From Deltaproteobacteria bacterium UBA2409 (GTDB lineage: Bacteria > Bdellovibrionota_C > UBA2361 > DDRT01): DNA of 44,057 nucleotides. Made by a program: the position numbers and the translations under genes. Positions 1 through 8,133 of the stretch are shown here, one piece after another. Positions within the stretch are counted from its first letter, which is position 1, and every line of letters begins with the position of its first letter. The stretch spans positions 1 through 44,057 of the forward strand of contig DDRT01000005.1 in the NCBI GenBank assembly GCA_002343185.1, given 5' to 3'. A model generated the notes under the pieces. That model was not told the DNA's origin. It saw only the letters and a program-made list of their open reading frames with translations, and ran no database searches.

Positions 1-100
1 ACAGCTCACGGCTTCACAGCTCACAGCTTCACGGCTCACAGCTTCACAGCTCACAGCTTCACGGCTCACAGCTTCACGGCTCACAGCTTCACGGCTCACC
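1..100. repeat. 15-bp tandem repeat (VNTR-like)
   Basis: Six consecutive 15-bp units occupy positions 11-100, preceded by a partial unit at 1-10. The consensus is GCTTCACRGCTCACR, and units differ only at the two R (A/G) positions, apart from a final C. Each unit is itself an 8+7 duplication (GCTTCACR plus GCTCACR). The array lies just beyond the 3' end of gspF and probably continues outside the window. It has no spacer/repeat alternation, so it is not a CRISPR. Confidence 0.9.
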
Positions 101-110
101 GAAGCCCTCG

Positions 111-1328
111 TCACCGCTGCACAATATTAATCATATCCATAATAGGTAGCAGTATGGCGATCACTATAGAAAAAACAATTCCTCCTAGAACTATGATCAT
201 CAATGGCTCAATTAAACTTGTAATTCCATCTATCTGAGCTTTAACTTCACTTTCGTAATTCTTTGCAGCTCGCTCTAGCATCTGTTCTAGCTGACCACTT
301 TGTTCTCCAAGGGTGATCATTGAAGATAGAAGTGATGGGAAAATACCACTTTTTGCAATTTCTTTACCAAGACTTCTTCCCTCACGAACTCCGATTGAAG
401 CTTCATCTAGAGCTCTTTGAAAATGAATATTTCCTACAATATTTCTGGAGATCTCTAACCCTTGAAGTAGATTTACTCCGGATCCTAATAGGGCACTTAG
501 AGTCATAGAAACACGAGCAGTCATTACTCTCCTGTAAAGCTCACCGAAAAGGGGGACTTTTAAAACTTTTCTGTCAAAGATCTCTTTACCTTTAGGAGTG
601 TTGTAGTACCTGACAAGAAGGTAAAAAGTAAGAATTCCTAAGGCAATAAGTAGTGGCCAATATCCAATTATAAAATCTGAGATTCCAATTAAAATTACTG
701 TTGGGGTAGGAAGTGCGGCTCCTTCTTTCTCAAAAATCTGAGTAATCTGGGGAACAACGTAAGTTACCAGTGCTAATACTACAAGAAAACAAAAGACAAA
801 CATTAAGGCAGGATAGAAAAGTGCTGCTGAAACTTCTCTTCTAAGTTGAAGCTGTTTCTCAAGATAGGTTGCAAGATTTAAAAGGACAGCCTCGAGAGTT
901 CCTGAAGCCTCTCCTGATTGAACCATGTTGGTGTAAAGCCTTGGAAAAACTTTAGGATAAAGAGATAAAGCCTTACTGAGACTCATCCCTTCCTCGACCT
1001 TTTCCCTTACTTCAACAAGAATTCGTCTTAATGTTGTTTGTTCAGTTTGATCTGCCAAACTTTGAAGAGCTGAAACGAGAGGGAAACCGGCACTGATAAG
1101 GGTTGCAAGCTGTCTAGTTGCTACAGCCTTTGCACTTAAGCTTACTCCTCTAAATTTTTGTAGAATATCTTTTGATTCTCTTTCAGTGGTTGCAAGTTCA
1201 GAGATAGTGCTGACGAATAATCCTTGAGCTCTCAGTCGTGATCTTGCTGCTCTAACATTGTCAGCATCAATAGTGCCCTTTGAGTCCCTCCCGTCACTAG
1301 AAACTGCTGTATACTGGAAAACAGGCAT
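111..1328 (-). CDS. gspF: Type II secretion inner-membrane platform protein GspF
   Basis: GspF is the polytopic inner-membrane platform protein of the T2SS, expected to couple the GspE ATPase to pseudopilus assembly. The 405-aa length is normal for the GspF/PilC family. Two homologous T2SF domains are visible at about 68-190 and 270-393. Hydrophobic segments lie near residues 168-190, 220-240 and 376-400. The N-terminus (MPVFQYTAVSSDGRDSKG) is typical of the family, which supports the ATG start. The gene lies 21 bp downstream of the rdgB-like gene, at the end of a PBP1B-htrA-rdgB-gspF run. A TATAGT box sits 6 bases before the ATG, so it may also have its own promoter. It is about 17 kb away from the other T2SS genes. 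PilC of type IV pili is the alternative, but the gsp genes in the window favour GspF. Confidence 0.92.
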   Translation of the reverse strand: MPVFQYTAVSSDGRDSKGTIDADNVRAARSRLRAQGLFVSTISELATTERESKDILQKFRGVSLSAKAVATRQLATLISAGFPLVSALQSLADQTEQTTLRRILVEVREKVEEGMSLSKALSLYPKVFPRLYTNMVQSGEASGTLEAVLLNLATYLEKQLQLRREVSAALFYPALMFVFCFLVVLALVTYVVPQITQIFEKEGAALPTPTVILIGISDFIIGYWPLLIALGILTFYLLVRYYNTPKGKEIFDRKVLKVPLFGELYRRVMTARVSMTLSALLGSGVNLLQGLEISRNIVGNIHFQRALDEASIGVREGRSLGKEIAKSGIFPSLLSSMITLGEQSGQLEQMLERAAKNYESEVKAQIDGITSLIEPLMIIVLGGIVFSIVIAILLPIMDMINIVQR

Positions 1329-1349
1329 AAGACGACTATAAGCTATCTT

Positions 1350-1874
1350 TTAATTTCGGCCTATTAGCTCTTTTAAAGCCCGAGTTCTCATAGAATATTG
1401 ATTAATTTTTATCTCTTCCCCTAGCTCAGCAAGAGTTTTTGATTCACCGTCAGGAATGAAAATATCATCCCATCCGAAGCCTTTTCCCTTTGGACTAAGG
1501 GAAATTGAACCATCTAGTTTACCCTCAAAAACTTCAACAGAGTTGCCATCTGATGATACTCCTAAAAGACAGATTGCTACTGCTCGTCTTTGTTTATTTG
1601 GGGGTATAATTCTACATAGCTGTTCGCTGCTAATATATTTGATTAAGGAACCTGGAAAGCCATTTAAGCTTTCAATAAATAGGCTAGTATCCTCAACAAT
1701 ATAAGGACTCGCACTTCGAGCCTTACTTTCGATGACTTCGTAGGCACCTTCAATTGATAGCTCTTTTGGCTGAATCTCCTGAAGATCAATTTTTATAAAA
1801 TTAGAATCAGGAATGATTTTTAAAATTTCTCTCTTTTTTCCTTCACTCGACGTTACAAATGTAAATTTACTCAT
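1350..1874 (-). CDS. RdgB/HAM1-family non-canonical purine NTP pyrophosphatase
   Basis: HAM1/RdgB enzymes hydrolyse dITP, ITP and XTP to monophosphates and so keep deaminated purines out of DNA and RNA. Family marks are the N-terminal TFVTSSEGKKREI, the catalytic segment VEDTSLFIESLNGFPG (acidic residue D62) and GFGWDDIFIPDGESKTLAEL near the C-terminus. At 174 aa it is slightly shorter than E. coli RdgB (197 aa), within the range seen for archaeal and eukaryotic HAM1. The start codon overlaps the 3' end of htrA by 8 bp, which indicates translational coupling. I leave the symbol empty because the short length makes the exact subfamily uncertain. Confidence 0.88.
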   Translation of the reverse strand: MSKFTFVTSSEGKKREILKIIPDSNFIKIDLQEIQPKELSIEGAYEVIESKARSASPYIVEDTSLFIESLNGFPGSLIKYISSEQLCRIIPPNKQRRAVAICLLGVSSDGNSVEVFEGKLDGSISLSPKGKGFGWDDIFIPDGESKTLAELGEEIKINQYSMRTRALKELIGRN

Positions 1875-3282
1875 CTATTGAGCGTAAAAAAACAAAACGA
1901 GTCATTCCCTGATTTTCAACAAGGAGTCTGACACCTTTCTTTAATTTTTCTGTTGTAACTTTGGAGGTAAAATCTTGAACCTTCGCCACTTTTTCTCCAT
2001 CAGCTTCAACTATTAGATCGCGCACCTGTAGTCCTCCAGATTCTGCTACGCTTCCAGGGAACACTGATGTCACAACTACTCCTTCTTTTCTTTTAGTCTT
2101 TAACTGCCTTGCAACTTCGGGAGTTAAATTTTCGAGTGTAATTCCAATATCTTGGGCTAGTGGGTCTTCGGTCACTACGCCATCTTCTTCGACGTTAGCG
2201 GGGAGTTCTCCTACGGTTACTTTAATAGTTTTGTTTGAACCTGCTCTTACAACCTCAACCGGAATTTTTTCACCAGGAGTAGTTGCAGCAACCATATTTC
2301 TTAACTCATTAACATTTTTTACTGCGGTTCCATCAAATTTCACTATTATGTCACCTTGCTTTAGTCCTGCATCAGCAGCAGGAGTGCCTTCTTGTACCTG
2401 TCCAACAAGTGCCCCATCGGTGCCCTTATAATTAAAAGAAGCTGCCAAGTCTTCTGAAAGATTCTGTATGCTCACTCCGAGCCATCCACGTACTACTTTA
2501 CCCTTGCTGATAATCTGATCCATTACGTTTTTTGCCATATTGATCGGGATTGCAAACCCTATTCCCATATAGCCACCATTTCGGGAGAAGATAGCAGTGT
2601 TAATACCAATTACTTCAGCATTCAGATTTACTAGAGGCCCACCGCTATTACCTGGATTGATGGCAGCGTCAGTTTGGATAAAATCTTCAAACTGACCACC
2701 ACCCATAATTGATCTTCCCTTTGCACTTACAATTCCGGCTGTAATCGTATTTTCAAGACCAAAAGGATTGCCAGCTGCAACGACCCATTCTCCTATTTTT
2801 AAATTATCAGAATCTCCTAGCTTAGCTGCAGGGACAGATCCTGATTTTAACTTTAAAACGCATATATCTGACTTAGGATCTGTACCGATTCTTTCAGCTT
2901 TAAGAGTTCTGCCATCATCTGTTTTAATATTTATAATATCAGCTTCTCCTGCGACGTGATGATTAGTTAAGATAATCCCATCATCTGACACAACAACACC
3001 TGTGCCCAGACCACTTTGCCCCCCGCGTTCATCGGGAAATTGTTCGAAAAATTCATCACCAAAAAATTTTCTAAACTGATCGAAGAATGGATCGTTGGGC
3101 ATCCTTTGGCCGCGGCGTAAGTTTTGCGGTTTTGGCTTTGATGATGCCTGTATGCTAACTACAGAAGGGGTTAAAACTTTAGCTACACTTTCAAATGCTC
3201 TTGAAACTTCAACGGCACTTGCTACACCTTCAGCAAGACTGAGGTTAATAAACAGTAAGGATGATATAAAGAATCTTAACAT
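1867..3282 (-). CDS. degQ: Periplasmic serine protease of the DegP/DegQ (HtrA) family
   Basis: HtrA proteins are periplasmic proteases/chaperones that degrade misfolded envelope proteins. The 471-aa product has an N-terminal signal peptide (about residues 1-23, MLRFFISSLLFINLSLAEG...). A trypsin-like domain follows with the triad H109 (TNHHV), D139 (SDICVLKL) and S213 (GNSGGPLV). Two PDZ domains follow, at about 270-360 and 385-465. The segment rich in Phe, Asp and Glu between residues 60 and 90 matches the LA loop region of DegP/DegQ. It lies 47 bp downstream of the PBP1B gene and overlaps rdgB by 8 bp. DegP and DegQ cannot be told apart by sequence reading alone, so the symbol is approximate. 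Confidence 0.94.
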   Translation of the reverse strand: MLRFFISSLLFINLSLAEGVASAVEVSRAFESVAKVLTPSVVSIQASSKPKPQNLRRGQRMPNDPFFDQFRKFFGDEFFEQFPDERGGQSGLGTGVVVSDDGIILTNHHVAGEADIINIKTDDGRTLKAERIGTDPKSDICVLKLKSGSVPAAKLGDSDNLKIGEWVVAAGNPFGLENTITAGIVSAKGRSIMGGGQFEDFIQTDAAINPGNSGGPLVNLNAEVIGINTAIFSRNGGYMGIGFAIPINMAKNVMDQIISKGKVVRGWLGVSIQNLSEDLAASFNYKGTDGALVGQVQEGTPAADAGLKQGDIIVKFDGTAVKNVNELRNMVAATTPGEKIPVEVVRAGSNKTIKVTVGELPANVEEDGVVTEDPLAQDIGITLENLTPEVARQLKTKRKEGVVVTSVFPGSVAESGGLQVRDLIVEADGEKVAKVQDFTSKVTTEKLKKGVRLLVENQGMTRFVFLRSIDE

Positions 3283-3329
3283 AAACCTTTATTCTTACAG
3301 CCAAGGACAGATTCGCGCAATAATGCCGA

Positions 3330-5414
3330 TCAAAACCGCTCAGTTCCAGCTATAAATAGCTCTCTTGTGGCACCATATGTTCCAGGCTCAACTGGCTCAA
3401 GGGTATATGGATCGAGCCACATACTTATAACCTCTCTAGGCTGGATGAAAGGTGAAAGCTTTATCTGATCTTCTGCACACTTCATAAATCGACCCCAGAT
3501 TGGAGCTGCTGCTACTCCCCCTGTTAGTCCTATGGAATCTTTTTTGTCAAAACCAACCCAAACCCCGGCAGTAATATCTGGGGTATATCCAACAAACCAA
3601 GCATCTTTGGCATCATTCGTTGTTCCAGTTTTTCCAGCTGCCTGACCGGTAAAGTAGTTTCTGACACTTCTTCCAGTTCCACGTTCAATAACTCCACGAA
3701 GAGCATCAGTGATTAGAAACACAGCCCCCTCTGATGCAATTCTCTTTTCATTGAGTGTTTCTTGGGGGATCTTTTCACCATTCACCAGTGCTTCTTTGTA
3801 GAGTGTAGGTTTGATTAATTTTCCTCCCGAAGCAAGTCCAGCATAGGCTCCAGTCAATGAGAGTAAATTAGACTCTACTGCGCCTAGTGCGATTGAAGGG
3901 ACTAAGGGAGGGGAGTCTGTTAATCCGAATTCAGATAAAACTCTGGCTATAGTTTTTACACCAACTCTCCTCGTAATCTGAACAGCAGGAATGTTTAGAG
4001 ATTTCTCAAGAGCATATCTTAGAGTTACATCTCCTCTAAAGGAATTATCATAGTTCTCGGGTGACCAATATTTACCACCTGATAGTTCAATGCTTAAAGG
4101 TTCATCGCTAAGTATGCTTGCTAATGTTGCAACTTTGTAATTATTCAGATTCTTATCAAGCGCTGAAAGATAAATAAAAGGTTTAATTGTTGATCCTATC
4201 TGCCTCTTTCCTTCAGAGATTCTGTCAAATTGATTAACCCTATAATCTTTACCTCCAACGTAAGATCTAACCAGACCCGATTTAGAATCGATCGCCACTA
4301 GTGCAGCTTGAAGTTCCCGGCGCCTTAGCGCGGGGTAAGTTTTAGAGAGCTCAGATATACCTTCTGAAATAGCATTTTCACCACATTCTTGAAGAGTTAA
4401 TCCCGAGTGAACTACAAGCTCTCCTTCAGGAAGAAGCTTCCTTAATGTATCTACATAAAAGGGAGCAATTCTTTTATCTTGTTCGCGTTTCACCGTTGTG
4501 ATCTTACTCGAACCGGCTGCGGCATAGTCGCTCTCAGTAATTTTTGAAAGTTCCAACATCTTTTTTAATACTAAATCCCGTCTGGCTCTAGCTCTGCTTG
4601 GATGCTTTCTTGGATTAAAATATGAGGGAGCCTGGATCATTCCTGCAAGTAGAGCGCTCTCTGATAAAGTTAACTGATTTACCTGTTTATTAAAAAAATA
4701 TGAAGCAGCAGAGCTAACTCCGTGTATTGCTACTGAACCTTCCTGTCCAAAGTAAATTTCATTCAAATATTTCTCCAAAATTCTATCTTTGCTTAGTCGA
4801 AGTTCAATACTGAAAGCCGCAAATACTTCTAAAAATTTTCGCACCAGAGATCTTTTTCTCGAAAAGAAAACATTTTTTGCAAGTTGCTGAGTTATAGTGC
4901 TGCCTCCCTGCTCAAAGCGCATAGCTTTTATATTTGCAAAAAACGCTCTACTAATTCCGATAAGATCTATTCCTGAATGGGAATAGAATCGCTCGTCCTC
5001 GATCGATATAAAGGCATCTTTTAAGAAGTTTGGCATCTGATTTAATGGTATAGGGGTTTGGTTCTTCTGCTCTCCAAAAGGGATTAAAAGTCTTGGCTCT
5101 AGCAGAAGGGGATCTCCCGGTTCCCAAATAGTTGGCTCTTTAGAGTTTCTTTTGAAAATCAAAAGTCCAGTCTCTGTTCTTTTAAACTCTCCAGCTTCAT
5201 TAGGACTCTCAGCTACCTCGATGTAATCTCTAGTCAAAAGAGCCCGTTCAACAAAGCTTCTAGGTCTATCGATAAGATCCTCTTCTTCTGAATAGATACC
5301 TGAGGGAACTCTAAATTTTCCTTGAATCCAGTCTGCAACTATTGAATCGATATAAAAAAAGATAGCGATCGCTATTACGCAGGGGATAATTAAAATCCAG
5401 ATCGCTTTCTTCAT
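3330..5414 (-). CDS. mrcB: Bifunctional class A penicillin-binding protein, PBP1B type
   Basis: The enzyme polymerises glycan strands and cross-links peptides in peptidoglycan. From the chosen ATG it has 694 aa, with a transmembrane anchor at about residues 2-22. A small region resembling the UB2H domain of PBP1B (starting VPSGIYSEEEDL) follows. Next is the GT51 glycosyltransferase domain, with catalytic E139 in IEDERFY and the GGSTITQQLAKN motif. The transpeptidase domain has S408-TIK, S472-LN and K595-TGT. The reading frame stays open to 5507, but that extension would overlap yebC and gives a non-signal-like N-terminus. The ATG at 5414 directly precedes KKAIWILIIP, a normal membrane anchor. 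It is transcribed away from yebC with only 34 bp between the starts, and heads the run into htrA, rdgB and gspF. Confidence 0.93.
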   Translation of the reverse strand: MKKAIWILIIPCVIAIAIFFYIDSIVADWIQGKFRVPSGIYSEEEDLIDRPRSFVERALLTRDYIEVAESPNEAGEFKRTETGLLIFKRNSKEPTIWEPGDPLLLEPRLLIPFGEQKNQTPIPLNQMPNFLKDAFISIEDERFYSHSGIDLIGISRAFFANIKAMRFEQGGSTITQQLAKNVFFSRKRSLVRKFLEVFAAFSIELRLSKDRILEKYLNEIYFGQEGSVAIHGVSSAASYFFNKQVNQLTLSESALLAGMIQAPSYFNPRKHPSRARARRDLVLKKMLELSKITESDYAAAGSSKITTVKREQDKRIAPFYVDTLRKLLPEGELVVHSGLTLQECGENAISEGISELSKTYPALRRRELQAALVAIDSKSGLVRSYVGGKDYRVNQFDRISEGKRQIGSTIKPFIYLSALDKNLNNYKVATLASILSDEPLSIELSGGKYWSPENYDNSFRGDVTLRYALEKSLNIPAVQITRRVGVKTIARVLSEFGLTDSPPLVPSIALGAVESNLLSLTGAYAGLASGGKLIKPTLYKEALVNGEKIPQETLNEKRIASEGAVFLITDALRGVIERGTGRSVRNYFTGQAAGKTGTTNDAKDAWFVGYTPDITAGVWVGFDKKDSIGLTGGVAAAPIWGRFMKCAEDQIKLSPFIQPREVISMWLDPYTLEPVEPGTYGATRELFIAGTERF

Positions 5415-5448
5415 CAACTTGTTATAAACTGCAATGCGGTTTTTGAGT

Positions 5449-6183
5449 ATGGCTGGACACAATAAATGGTCGCAAATTAAACGAAAAAAAGCGGTAACTG
5501 ACGCCAAGCGGGCTAAGCTCTATTCAAGGTACCTTAGAGAGATCCAGATAGCGGCTAAAACGGGGGGTGGTAGTCCCGATGGTAATCCAAGACTAAGAAC
5601 CGCCATTGCAGCAGCTAAAGCGATGAGTGTTCCCAATGATAATATAGATAGAGCCATCAAGCGAGGTAGTGGTGATGGAGAGGTCGAAATAATCGAGGAG
5701 ATTACCTACGAAGGATATGGTCCAGGTGGTGTTGCAATGATGATAAAGACTATAACCGACAATAAAAACCGCACCGCTGCTGATGTAAGACATATTCTCT
5801 CAAAGTGTGGTGGAAATCTTGGTGGTTCTGTCGCGTTTTTATTCACAGAGAAAGGAATAATATCTGTCCCCAAGAATGAGATTTCAGAGGAGAAACTTTT
5901 AGAGTTGGCTCTAGAAGCAGGAGCAGATGATGTTGAGGAAAAAGAGGATACTTTTGAGGTTTCTACGGATCCAAAATTAGTACATACAGTTTCTGAAGCC
6001 TTAAATTTATCTCGAAGCGAAGTGAGTATAAGATATATTCCGGCAACCTCAGTTACCCTAAGCGGAGAAGAAGCTAAGTTAATGGTTAAGCTTCTCGACA
6101 TGCTTGATGATTATGATGATGTTCAAGAGGTGATCTCAAATTTTGAAATAGATGATTCTGAGCTTGAGTTGTTAGCTGTATGA
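5449..6183 (+). CDS. yebC: YebC/PmpR family protein
   Basis: YebC-family proteins act as DNA-binding regulators or, as shown for several members, translation factors that relieve ribosome stalling. The 244-aa length and the start MAGHNKWSQIKRKKA are diagnostic. The motifs PNDNIDRAIKRG and EGYGPGGVAMMI are also present. The frame opens 15 bp earlier at 5434, but the family always begins MAGH(N/S)KW, which fixes the start at 5449. The stop overlaps the ruvA start by 4 bp. In many bacteria the order is yebC-ruvC-ruvA-ruvB; here no ruvC lies between yebC and ruvA. Confidence 0.97.
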   Translation: MAGHNKWSQIKRKKAVTDAKRAKLYSRYLREIQIAAKTGGGSPDGNPRLRTAIAAAKAMSVPNDNIDRAIKRGSGDGEVEIIEEITYEGYGPGGVAMMIKTITDNKNRTAADVRHILSKCGGNLGGSVAFLFTEKGIISVPKNEISEEKLLELALEAGADDVEEKEDTFEVSTDPKLVHTVSEALNLSRSEVSIRYIPATSVTLSGEEAKLMVKLLDMLDDYDDVQEVISNFEIDDSELELLAV

Positions 6184-6725
6184 TCGGAAGTATAAAGGGC
6201 ATTTTACGTGAATTGGATGGGAAGGTTGCTCTTATAGAAACAGAGTGTGGTGTCGGCTACGAAATTGAAGTTACCAATCCATTTAATAAATCTGTAGGCC
6301 AGACTGTGTCTTTGTTCACTCACACAGAGATGAGGCAAGATGCACTACTTTTGTTCGGCTTTGATTCTCTTTTAGAAAAAAATACTTTTAGACTCCTTTT
6401 AAGAGTTAATGGGGTTGGTGCAAGAACAGCACTTGATATTCTCTCTTCGACTGAACCTAAGACTCTGCTTCAAACCCTAGCCTCTGGTGATGTTACTGCA
6501 CTTACAAGACTTAAAGGTATCGGAAAAAAAACGGCAGAACGGCTTGTGTTAGAACTTCGAGAAAGAGTCTTAGAGCATCAATCTGAAGTGCCTTCAGCTG
6601 TTAGTGATGCCATTTTGGCACTTTTATCCTTGGGTATACCTAGAAAAGATGCAGAACGGGCAGTTGAGGCAGCAAAGGGAAGTGATGCCAGTGAGTTAGT
6701 AAAAGAAGCGCTAAGATTTATATGA
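6180..6725 (+). CDS. ruvA: Holliday junction branch migration complex subunit RuvA
   Basis: RuvA forms tetramers that clamp Holliday junctions and recruit the RuvB motor. The 181-aa product begins MIGSIKGILREL, as expected for the OB-fold domain I. It carries two helix-hairpin-helix motifs (LLRVNGVGARTALDIL and LTRLKGIGKKTAERLVLEL). A small C-terminal domain III (about 140-181), which contacts RuvB, completes it. It is shorter than E. coli RuvA (203 aa), mainly through a shorter linker before domain III. The ATG overlaps the yebC stop. ruvB follows only after a 388-bp gap filled by a repeat element, an unusual interruption of this pair. Confidence 0.96.
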   Translation: MIGSIKGILRELDGKVALIETECGVGYEIEVTNPFNKSVGQTVSLFTHTEMRQDALLLFGFDSLLEKNTFRLLLRVNGVGARTALDILSSTEPKTLLQTLASGDVTALTRLKGIGKKTAERLVLELRERVLEHQSEVPSAVSDAILALLSLGIPRKDAERAVEAAKGSDASELVKEALRFI

Positions 6726-6776
6726 TCTTGGGTGACCTTGATAATTTGCATGGGGGTCAGGCCGGGAGGATCTGTC

Positions 6777-6955
6777 AATGCCACTTACCTTCATTGTGTA
6801 AGTGGTTAATTTAATTTGGTAAAACTTAAGGACGCAGAGGTCTCAGAGTTACGCAGAGTAGTTTGTTTTGGATAACTCTGTGAAACTCTGAGCACTCTGT
6901 GTTCAAAAATCAGTTATCAAGCACTGATAATTTAGAATTGAATGTAAGTGGCATT
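6777..6955. mobile_element. Nested MITE-like element with 12-bp terminal inverted repeats
   Basis: The 179-bp segment begins AATGCCACTTAC (6777-6788) and ends with the exact complement GTAAGTGGCATT (6944-6955). It is flanked by a near-perfect 13-bp direct repeat, GGGAGGATCTGTC at 6764-6776 and GGGAGGATCTATC at 6956-6968 (12 of 13). This is the arrangement expected of an insertion with target duplication. It carries a left-end hairpin (CCACTTAC 6781-6788 / GTAAGTGG 6798-6805) and a central hairpin at 6832-6902. It has no coding capacity, so if mobile it must be moved by an enzyme encoded elsewhere. The repeat structure is seen directly; mobility is inference. Confidence 0.6.
6832..6902. repeat. 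Imperfect 28-bp hairpin of the CGCAGAGG type
   Basis: Arms at 6832-6859 and 6875-6902 match at 23 of 28 positions. Each arm is made of CAGAG-type submotifs (ACGCAGAGG, CTCAGAGTT, ACGCAGAGT). From memory, intergenic hairpins built from CGCAGAG words are common in environmental bacterial genomes; that is recollection, not a search result. It forms the core of the nested element at 6777-6955. Confidence 0.7.
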
Positions 6956-7113
6956 GGGAGGATCTATCGTCTGCGCCAGCAGACGAAGAAACAAAACGGG
7001 GGTCAGGCCGGGAGGCCTGACCAGGCAACTGCTAGCCTTTGTCTGGTCAGGCCTTCCGGCCTGACCCCCATGCTACCGTGCTCTGAATTTACGAATATGC
7101 TACATTCTAACCC

Positions 7114-8133
7114 GTGACTGAAACTTGGGGAGACGAAATTACTGAGGATGCAGAGTTAATTGAAAGCCATACATCTTTAAGGCCAAGTAAGTTTTCAGAG
7201 TATACTGGCCAAGCAGCAATAAAAGAGAATCTATTAATAGCCTGTGGGGCAGCCTCAACTAGGGGAGAGCACCTTGATCATACCCTTCTTCATGGGCCAC
7301 CGGGATTAGGAAAAACATCTCTTGCAAAAATAGTGGCTAACGAACTTGGTGTTGGATTCCATTCAACCTCAGGCCCTGTAATTGAAAGGCCAGGCGATCT
7401 TGCTGCAATCTTGACCTCGTTATCTCCAAGAGATGTTCTTTTCATAGATGAGATTCACCGACTAAATAGAGTCATCGAAGAAGTTCTTTATCCTGCCATG
7501 GAAGACTTCGAGCTAGACATTCTGATAGGTCAGGGGCCAGCTGCTAAATCTATCAAAGTACCTCTAAAACCATTCACACTTATTGGTGCCACAACAAGAA
7601 CCAGTTTGCTAACTTCGCCCCTTCGAGACAGATTTGGTCTTAGTCTTAGACTGAACTATTACACCCAAGATGAGTTAACTGAGATAGTTTTGAGATCTAG
7701 CAGTATTCTTGAAGTAGAAATTGAGGGAGACGCTGCACGAGAAGTGGCGGCGAGATCTAGAGGCACCCCTAGAATTGCAAATAGACTTTTAAAGAGGCTA
7801 CGTGACTATGCTCAGGAGCGAGGTAACGGTACGATTAATCTTGATATAGCTAAAAAGGCTCTTTCAATGCTCCAGGTAGATCAGGCTGGTTTAGATGAGA
7901 TGGATAGGAAGATCTTATCTACAATGATTGAAAATTTTTCTGGTGGCCCTGTAGGAGTTTCATCCCTAGCTGCTGCTGTAGCTGAAGATCCTGCAACAAT
8001 TGAAGATGTTTATGAACCATACCTCATACAGGAGGGGTTCTTGATTAGAACCAAGCGAGGACGTGAAGTAACAGAGAAGTCGTACTCTCATCTTGGGAAA
8101 CCGCTCAATCGAAAACAAGAGAGGCTATTTTGA
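7114..8133 (+). CDS. ruvB: Holliday junction branch migration helicase RuvB
   Basis: RuvB is the AAA+ hexameric motor that drives branch migration with RuvA. The 339-aa product shows Walker A (HGPPGLGKTSLAKI), Walker B (VLFIDEIHRLNR), sensor 1 (LIGATTRTSLLTSPLRDRFG, containing the arginine finger) and the C-terminal winged helix (GGPVGVSSLAAAVAE). Length and ending (IRTKRGREVTEKSYSHLG) are normal. The start is GTG at 7114; the preceding 388 bp are repeat element, so ruvB probably needs its own promoter or read-through from ruvA. Its stop overlaps the TTG start of the next gene by 4 bp. Confidence 0.97.
   Translation: MTETWGDEITEDAELIESHTSLRPSKFSEYTGQAAIKENLLIACGAASTRGEHLDHTLLHGPPGLGKTSLAKIVANELGVGFHSTSGPVIERPGDLAAILTSLSPRDVLFIDEIHRLNRVIEEVLYPAMEDFELDILIGQGPAAKSIKVPLKPFTLIGATTRTSLLTSPLRDRFGLSLRLNYYTQDELTEIVLRSSSILEVEIEGDAAREVAARSRGTPRIANRLLKRLRDYAQERGNGTINLDIAKKALSMLQVDQAGLDEMDRKILSTMIENFSGGPVGVSSLAAAVAEDPATIEDVYEPYLIQEGFLIRTKRGREVTEKSYSHLGKPLNRKQERLF

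Larger units (their letters stand above)
6748..7073. repeat. Composite palindromic element A (GGGGGTCAGGCC family) between ruvA and ruvB
   Basis: This 326-bp block fills most of the 388-bp gene-free gap between ruvA and ruvB. Its ends are a perfect 16-bp inverted repeat, GCATGGGGGTCAGGCC at 6748-6763 and its complement at 7058-7073. Inside lies a stem-loop, TCGTCTGC (6967-6974) / GCAGACGA (6979-6986) with loop GCCA. A long near-perfect palindrome follows, arms 6998-7024 and 7043-7069, matching at 26 of 27 positions. A second, nested element interrupts it at 6777-6955. Copies of the outer element lie at 34811-34917 and 37189-37291. No protein-coding gene was seen in it; a 72-codon open frame at 6899-7117 is made of repeat sequence. 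Confidence 0.85.

Noticed and set aside
1..100. CRISPR array at the left edge
   Set aside because: The repeats are 15 bp and directly adjacent with no unique spacers; they form a simple tandem array.
3330..5507. Longer PBP1B start at 5507
   Set aside because: The extra 31 residues overlap yebC on the opposite strand and give no signal-anchor; the ATG at 5414 directly precedes the membrane anchor.
5706..6101. 131-codon minus-strand frame inside yebC
   Set aside because: It is a shadow of yebC, with Ser-rich composition typical of the antisense frame and no start signals.
6899..7117. 72-codon open frame between ruvA and ruvB
   Set aside because: It runs through the palindromic repeats and has no ribosome site or protein-like composition.
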